Shown in pieces: positions 24,942-34,370 of a DNA stretch of 50,625 bases. The translations under genes were made by a program, and so were the position numbers. The notes beneath the pieces were generated by a model. It saw nothing but the letters and a program-made list of their open reading frames with translations. It ran no database searches and was not told the DNA's origin. This DNA is from Paenibacillus sp. An7. Its GTDB lineage: Bacteria; Bacillota; Bacilli; Paenibacillales; Paenibacillaceae. Where the stretch lies: contig NZ_WTWX01000003.1 in NCBI RefSeq assembly GCF_009870785.1, positions 46,409 to 97,033 of the forward strand, given 5' to 3'. The first letter of the stretch is position 1. Every line of letters begins with the position of its first letter.

Positions 24942-27695
24942 ATGAGTTTTTGGAGCAAGCTTAAGAAGCGTACTAAAGAACCGGAATATGATGCTATTGA
25001 GTGGCAGCTAGATAAAGTTCAGCAGGGGCTCAATATTAGATTAACTCGTGACAGGGGGCAGACAGATTTGTCTCTCCCGCTTCGTATGTCAGTTGCAGAA
25101 ATTAGACAACAGCCCGATGTAGAGATCTTAGAACTCATTGAATCCATGTGGTATGAAGAGTTAATACAGGAGTCAGATAATGGATATTTGCTTCCCTATG
25201 AGCTATTGGTCGAGGCGCCTTCAGAAATTAGATTAACTCTTGGTATACCAGAGCCCGTTCAACTTGACTTATTTCTTAGTCACGAAGGGTTTGTAGGGAG
25301 TCCTCACTTTCAGTTTAAGCTAGAGAAGCATCTACCAGAGTGGAAACATATAGAGAAAACCTCTCGCCAAACAGGACCGTGGATCCAGCTCCCAGATCGC
25401 ACATTTATTCTTATGAGTCCGGATCAGTATCAATTTGATCAAATAGTGTCACAACAGTTACCTGATGTAATGGATAAGGAGCAAGTATTTACATATGTAG
25501 CGAAAGTGCAATCTCAAGCAAGACAGCTTGGTATTTCCGTAGATAACTATTTGCAGAAACAGAATTATAAATTTGCAGATCAGCTAGATCTTGATGTGAC
25601 TTACGATAACAATGAAATAGAAATTATCCCTAAGTACCTTTCGAAAGATGAAGTGCCTAAGTACCTGTTGAATGAAATGGCCAGTAAAGGTACCGCTTAT
25701 TATAGTGATCCTGAGATAGGGAAGGTCTTTGTTTCAACAGATGTAATCAACAAAGCCAGCGCAGTTCAGCATAAAGCTCCCATTCGGGGACAAGATATCC
25801 CACGTTTTGCTGAGAATCCAGAAGCGTTTTTATCTGAGTTTGAAGAACTAAATCTATCTTTATTTGGAGAGCGAGTCAGATCTCTAGGGATCAGAGTTTA
25901 TAAAGCACAACCTTATGTTCACGCCGAGGAAAAAGGGCGAGGATGGTTTGAGTTAAATGCGGGTGTATCGTTAGTTGATTCAGAGGGAGAAGTGAACGGG
26001 AATTTTTCAACAGAGCAATTTAAGGATTTAGTAAGCAATGCCAGAGAATCAGGTGATGAGTTTTTAAATCTGGACGGAAACTGGATCAAAGTACCTCATA
26101 ATGTGGAGCAGTTTGATGAAGCGGTAGATCGATTTCATCAAATGCTAGGTGATAAACCTGAGGTGGACATTACTAAACTACCGTATGTACTGGAGATTTT
26201 CGAAAATATAACACAGCTTGATTATAATCAGCCAATTTTGGCAGCTCAACAGGAAATGATGGACCAAGGGATTTTAGATCGTGTCCCGCCTACATTCTTC
26301 AATGCACAACTAAAACCATTTCAACAAGATGGATTTGTATGGATGAAGTCGCTCCATTATCGTAAATTGGGCGGGCTCTTAGCGGATGATATGGGACTTG
26401 GTAAAACGATTCAGGTCGTATCATTTCTAAGTTATTTACATGAGCAGAGCAGGCTGACTCCCACTCTCATTGTAGTGCCGAAGTCTCTTATAGATAATTG
26501 GGTTGCAGAAATACAGAAATTTGCTCAGCCACTAGTTAATATGATTTATGTACATACAGGTGCTCAGCGGTTAAAAGAATTAGAAATGTTACAACAGCAA
26601 CCGATTATTTTAACCACTTATCAGACACTAGTGAGAGATCAGCTTGTTTTTGGACAGGTGGAATGGCAGGCCTTAGTCTGTGACGAAGCACAAGCTATTA
26701 AGAATCCAACAACAGCTGCAAGTAAAGTAATTAAAGCGATGAATGTGAAGTTTAGACTAGCAATGACGGGGACTCCTGTAGAAAACGGGCTGAGTGAACT
26801 CTGGTCTATTATGGATTATGTACAGCCGGGACTCTTAGGAAGTTTGAGCGAGTTCAAGAAAGAGTTCATGGATAAATTAGAGGCCGAGGAAAGAGATGAG
26901 GAGACAGAACAGAAATTGTTAGCACGAATTAATATGGTCTACAAGCGTAGAACCAAGACTGAAGAACTTGCGGGACAGTTACCTTCTAAGACATTAATAG
27001 AGCTACCTGTTTCACTTGGAATGGAACAAAAACAATTATATTCGGCTATCATTTCTCAAGTTCAGAAAAAAATGCTATCGGGTCTCCAAGCAATTCAAAA
27101 ATTAAGAGAACTTTGTTCGCATCCGGCTTTGGTTGATCCAAATCTAAAAACGTTACCAGTTAAAGCTGTCCCCAAGCTTGCCCAAACAATCACCTTACTT
27201 CAAGAAATTAAGAACAAAGGGGAAAAAGTGCTTATCTTTACGGAACTTCGTTTAATGCAAGAGATTATCCGGGATGCTGTTCGTGAGAAATTTGATATTG
27301 ATGCATTCATTATAAATGGTGTTACAAATCGTAGACAGGAAGTAGTAAATCAGTTTAATCAGAAGCCTGGTTTTGACGTTATGATCCTATCACCAAAAGC
27401 AGCGGGTACGGGACTTACAATTACTGCAGCAAATCACGTCATCCATTATACTCGGTGGTGGAACCCTGCGGTTGAAAATCAGGCAACGGACCGGGTGTAT
27501 CGTATTGGACAGAACAAACCCGTTCAAGTTTATTATCCAATCGTAACGGCCGAAAAGAAATTTTTATCTTCAGGGACAGTTGAAGAAATTGTCCATCGGA
27601 TTTTGACTGAAAAGCAGGAATTAGCTTCGTCTATTATTGTATCAAGTCGGAAGTTGGAGATTGAGAATGAGGTCTTAGAGAGTGCTTTTCGATAA
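24942..27695 (+). CDS. zorD: Zorya SNF2 helicase ZorD
   Basis: ZorD is the DNA-dependent ATPase of type I Zorya, proposed to degrade or translocate on phage DNA when the motor signals invasion. This 917-residue protein has a long N-terminal regulatory region and a SNF2 motor in its C-terminal half: motif I DDMGLGKT (about 484-491), motif II DEAQ (about 581), motif III MTGTPVENG, and motif VI QATDRVYRIGQ (about 847). The C-terminal SNF2 lobe is complete. The start at ATG 24942 follows GGGGTGGTGAG; a longer frame begins at 24897 inside zorC. It is the last gene before a 108-base gap to hsdM. Confidence 0.92.
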   Translation: MSFWSKLKKRTKEPEYDAIEWQLDKVQQGLNIRLTRDRGQTDLSLPLRMSVAEIRQQPDVEILELIESMWYEELIQESDNGYLLPYELLVEAPSEIRLTLGIPEPVQLDLFLSHEGFVGSPHFQFKLEKHLPEWKHIEKTSRQTGPWIQLPDRTFILMSPDQYQFDQIVSQQLPDVMDKEQVFTYVAKVQSQARQLGISVDNYLQKQNYKFADQLDLDVTYDNNEIEIIPKYLSKDEVPKYLLNEMASKGTAYYSDPEIGKVFVSTDVINKASAVQHKAPIRGQDIPRFAENPEAFLSEFEELNLSLFGERVRSLGIRVYKAQPYVHAEEKGRGWFELNAGVSLVDSEGEVNGNFSTEQFKDLVSNARESGDEFLNLDGNWIKVPHNVEQFDEAVDRFHQMLGDKPEVDITKLPYVLEIFENITQLDYNQPILAAQQEMMDQGILDRVPPTFFNAQLKPFQQDGFVWMKSLHYRKLGGLLADDMGLGKTIQVVSFLSYLHEQSRLTPTLIVVPKSLIDNWVAEIQKFAQPLVNMIYVHTGAQRLKELEMLQQQPIILTTYQTLVRDQLVFGQVEWQALVCDEAQAIKNPTTAASKVIKAMNVKFRLAMTGTPVENGLSELWSIMDYVQPGLLGSLSEFKKEFMDKLEAEERDEETEQKLLARINMVYKRRTKTEELAGQLPSKTLIELPVSLGMEQKQLYSAIISQVQKKMLSGLQAIQKLRELCSHPALVDPNLKTLPVKAVPKLAQTITLLQEIKNKGEKVLIFTELRLMQEIIRDAVREKFDIDAFIINGVTNRRQEVVNQFNQKPGFDVMILSPKAAGTGLTITAANHVIHYTRWWNPAVENQATDRVYRIGQNKPVQVYYPIVTAEKKFLSSGTVEEIVHRILTEKQELASSIIVSSRKLEIENEVLESAFR

Positions 27696-27803
27696 AAATT
27701 AGTGCTGACATAAATTTGTTACACTCCAAGACTTCCTTAAAACTCTAGAGACAAGTAAACTAAAGGCGTGCAATGATAGTTCTGACATAAGAGGAGACAT
27801 AAA

Positions 27804-29813
27804 ATGATTAACTTTCAAGATAAAGTAAGTTTTATCTGGTCGATTGCTGAAGTACTGCGGGGACCGTATAAACCGGATGACTACGGAAAAGTGATTTTGC
27901 CTTTAGCGGTATTACGTCGCTTTGATTGTGTACTGGAGAGTACAAAAGAAGAAGTGTTGAGTAATTATGAAAAATTTAAAGCAATGAACGAAGATGCACG
28001 AGAGCCGATTTTAAATCGGATTGCAAAGCAGAATTTTCATAATATCAGTAAGTATAATTTTACTAATTTACTAAGTGATGCTGACAATATTGCAGATAAC
28101 TTACGTGATTATATTAATGGTTTTTCTAAAATAGCTAGAGATATTATGGATCATTTTGATTTTGATCGTCAAATCGAAAAAATGGATCAGAATGATCTAT
28201 TGTATTTAACCATTAAGAGATTTAGTGAGCTAGATCTGCACCCAGAAGCCGTTTCTAATGTGGAAATGGGTTATATTTTCGAAGAGTTGATTCGTCGTTT
28301 CTCTGAGCATGCAGAAGCAGGTGATCACTATACCCCTCGTGAAGTGGTGCGTTTAATGGTTAGCTTATTATTCCTGCAAGACGATGATATCTTAACGAAG
28401 CATGGCTTAACTCAGACATTATATGACTGTGCTGCTGGAACAGGTGGCATGGGCTCGGTAGCACAAGAATATTTACATGAGCTCAATCCAACAGCAGACC
28501 TTGAATTTTTTGCCCAAGAGATTAACGGAGAGTCCTATGCGATCTGTAAGGCAGATATCTTAATCAAAGGTGCGGATGCAAAAAACATTCGTCTTGGAAA
28601 CACGCTATCTAGCGATCAGTTTAAGGGCGAAAAGTTTGATTATCTCATTTCTAACCCTCCATACGGTGTGGACTGGAAGTCATACGAAAAGCCCATTAAA
28701 GCGGAGCATGAAGAACTCGGATTTAACGGACGCTTTGGCCCGGGCACACCACGTACGAGTGATGGACAACTCCTGTTCTTGCTTCACTTGATCTCTAAAA
28801 TGAAGCCTGTTTCAGCAGAAAATCCGCAAGGATCACGGTTAGCTATCATTATGAACGGATCACCTCTATTTACAGGAGATGCGGGTTCAGGGGAAAGTGA
28901 AATCCGTCGTTATGTACTGGAGAATGATCTGGTAGAAGGTATCGTAGCAATGCCTAATGACCTTTTCTATAACACTGGTATTGCCACTTACATCTGGATT
29001 CTGAGCAATAATAAGTCTGCTATTCGTAAAGGAAAAGTGCAGTTAGTGAACGCGGTTGATCTCTCTAAGAAAATGAAAAAAAGCTTAGGTAGTAAGCGAA
29101 ATGAGATCTCGCTGGAACAGATTGATGAGATTGTACGCCTCTATGGTGACTTTAAAGAAGGTGAATATGTCAAAATCTTCGATAACGAATACTTTGGTTA
29201 TCACAAAATTACCGTGGAACGTCCCCTTCGTTTGAACTTCTTAATTTCGGAAGAGCGTATTCAGCGGGTTGCAGAAGAAAAAGCGTTTCTGAATCTTGCT
29301 ACTTCTAAGAAAAAGGGTGAGACTGGACTAGCTGAAATCGAAGAAGGCAAAGCTCAGCAAGCCAAGATCATAGAGGTATTACGTGGGTTAGTAAGTGAAC
29401 ATGTATATAAGAATCGGGATAAATTTACTAAGATCCTAAAAGATGCACTTAAGCGTGCTGATGTATCATTAGGCGCTCCTTTATTAAAAGCTATTTTAAA
29501 TGGGTTGTCTGAGAAGGACGAAACAGCAGATATTTGCATGAAAAATAAATCGGAAGCTGAACCGGATACTGACTTGAGGGATACGGAGAATGTACCGCTA
29601 AAAGAAGATGTTCATGAATACTTCGAGCGTGAAGTACTTCCTCATGTATCTGATGCATGGATTGACGAATCGAAGACAAAGATTGGATACGAGATTCCAT
29701 TCACTCGGCAATTTTACAAATATACCGCTTTGCGTGGTTCGGAAGAAATTATGGCTGAGATTAAGGAGCTAGAGGCAAGCATTGTAGAGCAGTTGAAGAA
29801 GGTGTTGGGGTAA
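27804..29813 (+). CDS. hsdM: type I restriction-modification methyltransferase HsdM
   Basis: HsdM is the adenine-N6 methyltransferase subunit of a type I restriction-modification enzyme and protects host sites while HsdR cuts unmodified DNA. This 669-residue protein has the HsdM N-terminal helical domain (residues 5-160), the AdoMet motif (DCAAGTGGMGS, about 208) and the catalytic NPPY (SNPPYGVDW, about 283). It is longer than the usual 500-550 residues because of a C-terminal extension of about 130 residues. GAGGAG precedes the start. hsdS begins at the very next base after its stop codon. Confidence 0.95.
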   Translation: MINFQDKVSFIWSIAEVLRGPYKPDDYGKVILPLAVLRRFDCVLESTKEEVLSNYEKFKAMNEDAREPILNRIAKQNFHNISKYNFTNLLSDADNIADNLRDYINGFSKIARDIMDHFDFDRQIEKMDQNDLLYLTIKRFSELDLHPEAVSNVEMGYIFEELIRRFSEHAEAGDHYTPREVVRLMVSLLFLQDDDILTKHGLTQTLYDCAAGTGGMGSVAQEYLHELNPTADLEFFAQEINGESYAICKADILIKGADAKNIRLGNTLSSDQFKGEKFDYLISNPPYGVDWKSYEKPIKAEHEELGFNGRFGPGTPRTSDGQLLFLLHLISKMKPVSAENPQGSRLAIIMNGSPLFTGDAGSGESEIRRYVLENDLVEGIVAMPNDLFYNTGIATYIWILSNNKSAIRKGKVQLVNAVDLSKKMKKSLGSKRNEISLEQIDEIVRLYGDFKEGEYVKIFDNEYFGYHKITVERPLRLNFLISEERIQRVAEEKAFLNLATSKKKGETGLAEIEEGKAQQAKIIEVLRGLVSEHVYKNRDKFTKILKDALKRADVSLGAPLLKAILNGLSEKDETADICMKNKSEAEPDTDLRDTENVPLKEDVHEYFEREVLPHVSDAWIDESKTKIGYEIPFTRQFYKYTALRGSEEIMAEIKELEASIVEQLKKVLG

Positions 29814-31139
29814 ATGGACAATGCTAACATTTATTTTAAAGAGAGTAATATTGAATGGGTGGGGATGATTCCCAACACTTGGGATGTAACATCTATTGGC
29901 AAAGTGTATGAGATAGTTCTTGGGAAAATGCTTCAACCATTACAGATTGGTCCTACTGATAGGCTTGTTTCTTACTTAAAGGCAATGAATGTACAAGATG
30001 GATATTTAAAATCTGATAAAATTGATCAAATGTACGCTTCTATAAGTGAAATCCAAAGACTAGAAATACTGTCTGGTGATCTTTTAGTATGTGAGGGAGG
30101 AGACGTTGCTCGATCTGTAGTTGTACAAGAAGATATACCAGGTATTATTTTTCAAAATTCTTTACATCGTGTGCGACCACGTAAAGATAATAGTAACTCA
30201 TTTCTTCATTATTATCTTATTGCTTTAAGGAATAGTGGATTTGTAGATATTTTAGTAAATAGAGCTACAATTGCTCATTTTACGAAAGATAAATTCAAGT
30301 CTTTAAAGATTGTATTACCTAATACTCTTGTACAAAAAGATATTGTGAATTTTTTAGATGAAAAATATGCTGAAATTGAAAAATTAATCAATCAGAAAAT
30401 AGAATTACTTGATTTATTAGAAGAAAAACGCCAATCCATGATTACAGAAGCAGTAACAAAAGGCTTAAATCCTAATGTGAAAATGAAAGATTCAGGTGTG
30501 GATTGGATTGGTGAGATACCTGAGCATTGGTCCTTAAGTAAATTAAAAAATCTTTCTAGTAGAATAGGTGATGGTTTACACGGTACACCAAAATATGATG
30601 ATAACGGAAATTACTATTTTATCAATGGTAATAACCTAGGAGAAAGGACTATTGTTTTTAAAGATGACACTAATACTATTAGTGAGGATGAATTTAAAAA
30701 GTATATAAATAATTTAAAAGAAGGTTCATTGCTAATATCTTTGAATGGAACTATAGGCAATGTATCAATTTATAACAAAGAACCAGTTATGTTGAGTAAA
30801 AGTACAGGGTATATAAATCTAACAAATCAAATTGAAATTGAGTATGTATATTATTATTTGCAGAGTTTAGGTGTGAAGATTTTCTTTGAACAGTCACTTG
30901 CAGGAACAACTATTAAAAATTTATCACTTGGTACTCTGAGAAGCACTAAAGTTACAATACCACCTATAATAGAACAGGTCCAAATTATAACTTATTTAAA
31001 TAGTAAACTTGAAGATTTTAAACGTTTAGAAAATGAACTTAAAATACAAATAATATCTTTACAAGAATACCGCCAATCTCTCATCTACGAAGCAGTAACA
31101 GGTAAAATTGATGTCCGTGATTTCGAAGTCGATTCATAA
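29814..31139 (+). CDS. hsdS: type I restriction specificity subunit HsdS
   Basis: HsdS recognises the split DNA target and decides which site HsdM and HsdR act on. The 441-residue protein has the usual two target-recognition domains separated by conserved helices. The first half opens with IEWVGMIPNTWDV (about 13) and ends with EKRQSMITEAVTKGL; the second opens with VDWIGEIPEHWSL (about 229) and ends with EYRQSLIYEAVTGKI, showing the internal duplication. The second recognition domain is strikingly A+T rich compared with hsdM and hsdR, a common sign of domain exchange. It starts immediately after hsdM; hsdR follows after 13 bases. Confidence 0.94.
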   Translation: MDNANIYFKESNIEWVGMIPNTWDVTSIGKVYEIVLGKMLQPLQIGPTDRLVSYLKAMNVQDGYLKSDKIDQMYASISEIQRLEILSGDLLVCEGGDVARSVVVQEDIPGIIFQNSLHRVRPRKDNSNSFLHYYLIALRNSGFVDILVNRATIAHFTKDKFKSLKIVLPNTLVQKDIVNFLDEKYAEIEKLINQKIELLDLLEEKRQSMITEAVTKGLNPNVKMKDSGVDWIGEIPEHWSLSKLKNLSSRIGDGLHGTPKYDDNGNYYFINGNNLGERTIVFKDDTNTISEDEFKKYINNLKEGSLLISLNGTIGNVSIYNKEPVMLSKSTGYINLTNQIEIEYVYYYLQSLGVKIFFEQSLAGTTIKNLSLGTLRSTKVTIPPIIEQVQIITYLNSKLEDFKRLENELKIQIISLQEYRQSLIYEAVTGKIDVRDFEVDS

Positions 31140-31152
31140 TGGAGGTGATCAC

Positions 31153-34140
31153 ATGGCTGTAGATGCAACAGAAAAAGGCTTTGAAACAAATATTGAAGAG
31201 TCACTGATAATGAGCGGCTATCGTAAGCGAACATTAGAAGGTGAAGCAAGCCGATTATTTAAGCAATATGCTATTGATGTAGAGCAGCTCTTTATTTTCC
31301 TTGAAGATACTCAGAAGAAATCCTTGCAATTACTAGAAAGATCATATGGGACGGATTATAAACAAAAAGTTTTAAACCGCATTTGCAATCAGCTAAAGAG
31401 CCAAGGTTTAATTCATTGTTTACGCCACGGGATTAAAGACCGTGGTGTAACATTGAAACTGATCTATAACAAACCTTCCACCACGATGAATCAGCTAATG
31501 AATGATCTTTACAGTAAAAACAGATTTACGGTTAGCCGCCAAATACATTACAGTGACAAACATAACAATAGCCTTGATATGGTGCTATTTGTGAATGGTC
31601 TTCCACTGGTTGTTATGGAACTTAAAAATCAGTTTACGGGTCAGACTGTAGAGCATGCAATGAAACAGCTGAGCAATGATCGTGATCCGAGGGAGACGCT
31701 GTTTAAGTTTAATGAGCGAGTTGTTGTTTATTTTGCGGTAGACCCGGATGAAGTATATATGACAACTGAGCTAAAAAAGGAAAAAACTCGCTTTTTGCCC
31801 TTTAACAGAGGAAATAACGGAGGAAAAGGCAACGCTGTCGTTTATAACAACTATCGTACCCACTATTTGTGGGAAGAAATTTTGCAACCTGACAGCTTAC
31901 TTGATATTTTATTCCGTTTTGTATTCATGAAGAAGGACGAGATCTTGGATTCCAATGGTGAGACAATTGATGAACGTAAAGCAGTTATTTTTCCTCGTTT
32001 TCATCAATTGGATGTTGTTCGCAAAATAGAAGAAGATGTACGGGCAAAGTCAGTCGGATATAATTATCTTATACAGCATAGTGCAGGGAGTGGAAAAACA
32101 AACTCAATTTCCTGGCTCGCTCACCGTCTTGCAAAACTTCATGATGAAGATAATAATGCGATATTTAGTAGTATTATCGTTATTACAGATCGGCGTGTGC
32201 TCGATAAGCAGCTGCAGGATGCAGTGTATCAGCTCGAACATAAAGCAGGAATGGTTGAACGTATAAATAAAGATTCCAACCAACTTGCTCAGGCCATTAC
32301 AAGTGAGACTCGGATTATTATCACGACTCTTCAGAAGTTCCCTTTTATTATGGAAAAGGTTACTAATCTCAATCGAAAGAAGTATGCGGTAATTATTGAT
32401 GAAGCTCATTCATCGCAAGGAGGGAAGGCTTCAACTGCATTAACTAACATCTTGTCAGATAAAACGCTCGAGGATGCTTACGAAGAAGACCGTATAGCTG
32501 AAGAGAATATGGATAGCCTAGATGAACAAATTGTGGAAACGATTATGAAGAGTGGCAAGCAGGATAACGTTTCTTTCTTTGCTTTTACTGCAACTCCAAA
32601 ACCGAAAACGATTGAAAAATTCGGAACAGTAGGCACTGATGGTAAGCCACATGCATTTCATGAGTACACGATGCGTCAAGCTATTGAGGAAGAATTTATC
32701 CTAGATGTATTAAGGAACTATACTACTTATGAAACTTTCTACAAAATAGCTAAACAAGTCGATGATGATCCACTCGTTTCTAAGAAACAGGCGACGAAAA
32801 AATTAGCTCAGTATGTCTCTTTGCATCCTCATAATATTGCACAAAAGACAGAAATCATCATAGAACATTATCGTAATTTCACACGTAAGAAAATTGCTGG
32901 ACGTGCAAAGGCAATGGTTGTAACGGCAAGCCGGTTACATGCGGTACGTTATAAAATGGCATTTGATCGATACATTAAAAAAATGGGCTACGATGATCTT
33001 AAAACGGTAGTTGCTTTCTCCGGTATTGTTAAAGATGGTGAAGTTGCTTATTCAGAACCTGATATGAACGGATTCAGTGAGAAGGAACTCCCGGATAAGT
33101 TCAACTCAGATGAATATAAAGTGCTGCTCGTAGCAGAGAAGTATCAGACAGGATTTGATGAACCTTTGCTACATACGATGTATGTTGATAAACCCCTTAG
33201 TGGAATTAAAGCAGTTCAGACGCTATCCCGCTTAAATCGTACATGTCCGGGAAAAGAGAATACGTTTATCCTTGATTTTGTAAATAAGCATGAAGAGATC
33301 AAAGCTTCTTTTCAACCTTACTATGAAACTACAGGACTTGAAGAAGTAACAGATCCTAACATTTTGTATGACCTGCAAGCAGAGCTTGAGCCTTACCAAG
33401 TTTTCACTGAAGAAGAAGTTCAGGCTGTTAATGAGCTCGAGATAAAAAATGGGATGAAGAAATCGACAAAAGCTCAAACCGAGCTCAATGCATGGATTGA
33501 TAAAGGTGTGGATCGTTTTAAGAAGTTGAATAGTGAAGAACAAGAGGCTTTTAAAGCATCTGCAACCAAATTTGTGCGGACTTATTCTTTTATATTGCAA
33601 ATTGCTACGTTTATTGATGTCGGGTTACATAAACAGTATATCTATCTGAATTACCTTTTACGTAAACTTCCTCGCAGCGGAAAGGATAAGGATGTCTATT
33701 TGGCAGACGATGTAGCACTTCAGTATTATCGTAATCAGATTGTTGCTGAAGGTCAGATAGAACTTGAAATCACAGGAGGAGTAGAACTTAAGCCAACCTC
33801 GTATGGAACCGGCGGAGCGGTTGAGGATGAAAAAGTTCGTCTGTCATCTATTTTAGATAAACTAAATGAACGATTTGGCACCGATTTTACGGAAACCGAT
33901 TTCTTGTCGCGTGAACAAGTTAAGGAAGACATGCTGAACAGTGAAGATATTCAGCAAAAAGCTAAAAACAATACAAAGGATAATTTCAAGTTTGCTTTTG
34001 AAAAAACATTCATGAACTTCGTTATTGATCGTATGAACAGTAATGAAAAATTCTTTATCAAGATTCTAGAGAACGAAGATTTCAGAAGTTTTATTATGGA
34101 TGATATGATGAATGAAGTTTATGCAAAAGTTAATGCGTAA
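31153..34140 (+). CDS. hsdR: type I restriction endonuclease subunit HsdR
   Basis: HsdR is the ATP-driven translocase and nuclease of the type I system. This 995-residue protein has an N-terminal PD-(D/E)xK nuclease with VVMELKNQ (about 154), followed by a superfamily 2 motor with Walker A (SAGSGKTNS, about 309), the DEAH box (IIDEAHS, about 414) and later SF2 motifs (FTATPKPKT and the QTLSRLNR segment). A helical C-terminal region binds HsdM/HsdS. ATG 31153 follows GGAGGTGATC. No interruption is seen, so hsdM, hsdS and hsdR look functional. Two hairpins follow the stop codon. Confidence 0.95.
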   Translation: MAVDATEKGFETNIEESLIMSGYRKRTLEGEASRLFKQYAIDVEQLFIFLEDTQKKSLQLLERSYGTDYKQKVLNRICNQLKSQGLIHCLRHGIKDRGVTLKLIYNKPSTTMNQLMNDLYSKNRFTVSRQIHYSDKHNNSLDMVLFVNGLPLVVMELKNQFTGQTVEHAMKQLSNDRDPRETLFKFNERVVVYFAVDPDEVYMTTELKKEKTRFLPFNRGNNGGKGNAVVYNNYRTHYLWEEILQPDSLLDILFRFVFMKKDEILDSNGETIDERKAVIFPRFHQLDVVRKIEEDVRAKSVGYNYLIQHSAGSGKTNSISWLAHRLAKLHDEDNNAIFSSIIVITDRRVLDKQLQDAVYQLEHKAGMVERINKDSNQLAQAITSETRIIITTLQKFPFIMEKVTNLNRKKYAVIIDEAHSSQGGKASTALTNILSDKTLEDAYEEDRIAEENMDSLDEQIVETIMKSGKQDNVSFFAFTATPKPKTIEKFGTVGTDGKPHAFHEYTMRQAIEEEFILDVLRNYTTYETFYKIAKQVDDDPLVSKKQATKKLAQYVSLHPHNIAQKTEIIIEHYRNFTRKKIAGRAKAMVVTASRLHAVRYKMAFDRYIKKMGYDDLKTVVAFSGIVKDGEVAYSEPDMNGFSEKELPDKFNSDEYKVLLVAEKYQTGFDEPLLHTMYVDKPLSGIKAVQTLSRLNRTCPGKENTFILDFVNKHEEIKASFQPYYETTGLEEVTDPNILYDLQAELEPYQVFTEEEVQAVNELEIKNGMKKSTKAQTELNAWIDKGVDRFKKLNSEEQEAFKASATKFVRTYSFILQIATFIDVGLHKQYIYLNYLLRKLPRSGKDKDVYLADDVALQYYRNQIVAEGQIELEITGGVELKPTSYGTGGAVEDEKVRLSSILDKLNERFGTDFTETDFLSREQVKEDMLNSEDIQQKAKNNTKDNFKFAFEKTFMNFVIDRMNSNEKFFIKILENEDFRSFIMDDMMNEVYAKVNA

Positions 34141-34143
34141 CAG

Positions 34144-34182
34144 AAATAGAGCTATGTACGATCTATACATAGCTCTATTTTA
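34144..34182 (+). terminator. terminator of the hsdMSR genes
   Basis: A perfect 14-bp stem (AATAGAGCTATGTA and its complement) with a seven-base loop is followed by a TTTTAATATT tail. Confidence 0.85.
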
Positions 34183-34288
34183 ATATTAAGGTGAAGCTAT
34201 AATATTTATTTTTCATTAGAAGATTTTAAGATAAAAATCATCTATTCCTTCACTTAGCTGGGTTATCCATATTATAGGTCCATAGTTG

Positions 34289-34329
34289 GCAGTTTCCTTA
34301 AATTCAATTGGGAAACTGCTTTTATTTCT
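34289..34329 (+). terminator. second terminator before mcrB
   Basis: GCAGTTTCC and GGAAACTGC form a 9-bp stem followed by T-rich sequence. It reinforces the separation of hsdR from mcrB and overlaps the mcrB promoter. Confidence 0.75.
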
Positions 34330-34336
34330 TTATAAT
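34308..34336 (+). promoter_or_regulatory. promoter of the McrBC-like genes
   Basis: TTGGGA (34308-34313) and TATAAT (34331-34336) are exactly 17 bases apart. The -35 box lies inside the preceding terminator hairpin. A start near 34343 would leave about 28 bases to mcrB. Confidence 0.6.
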
Positions 34337-34370
34337 TACATTAATCATGTTTTCTTACTTGGAGGTCATC

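Noticed and set aside
27804..34140. Phase-variable type I system
   Set aside because: Only one hsdS is present, with no inverted repeats or recombinase nearby and no long simple repeat in the three genes.
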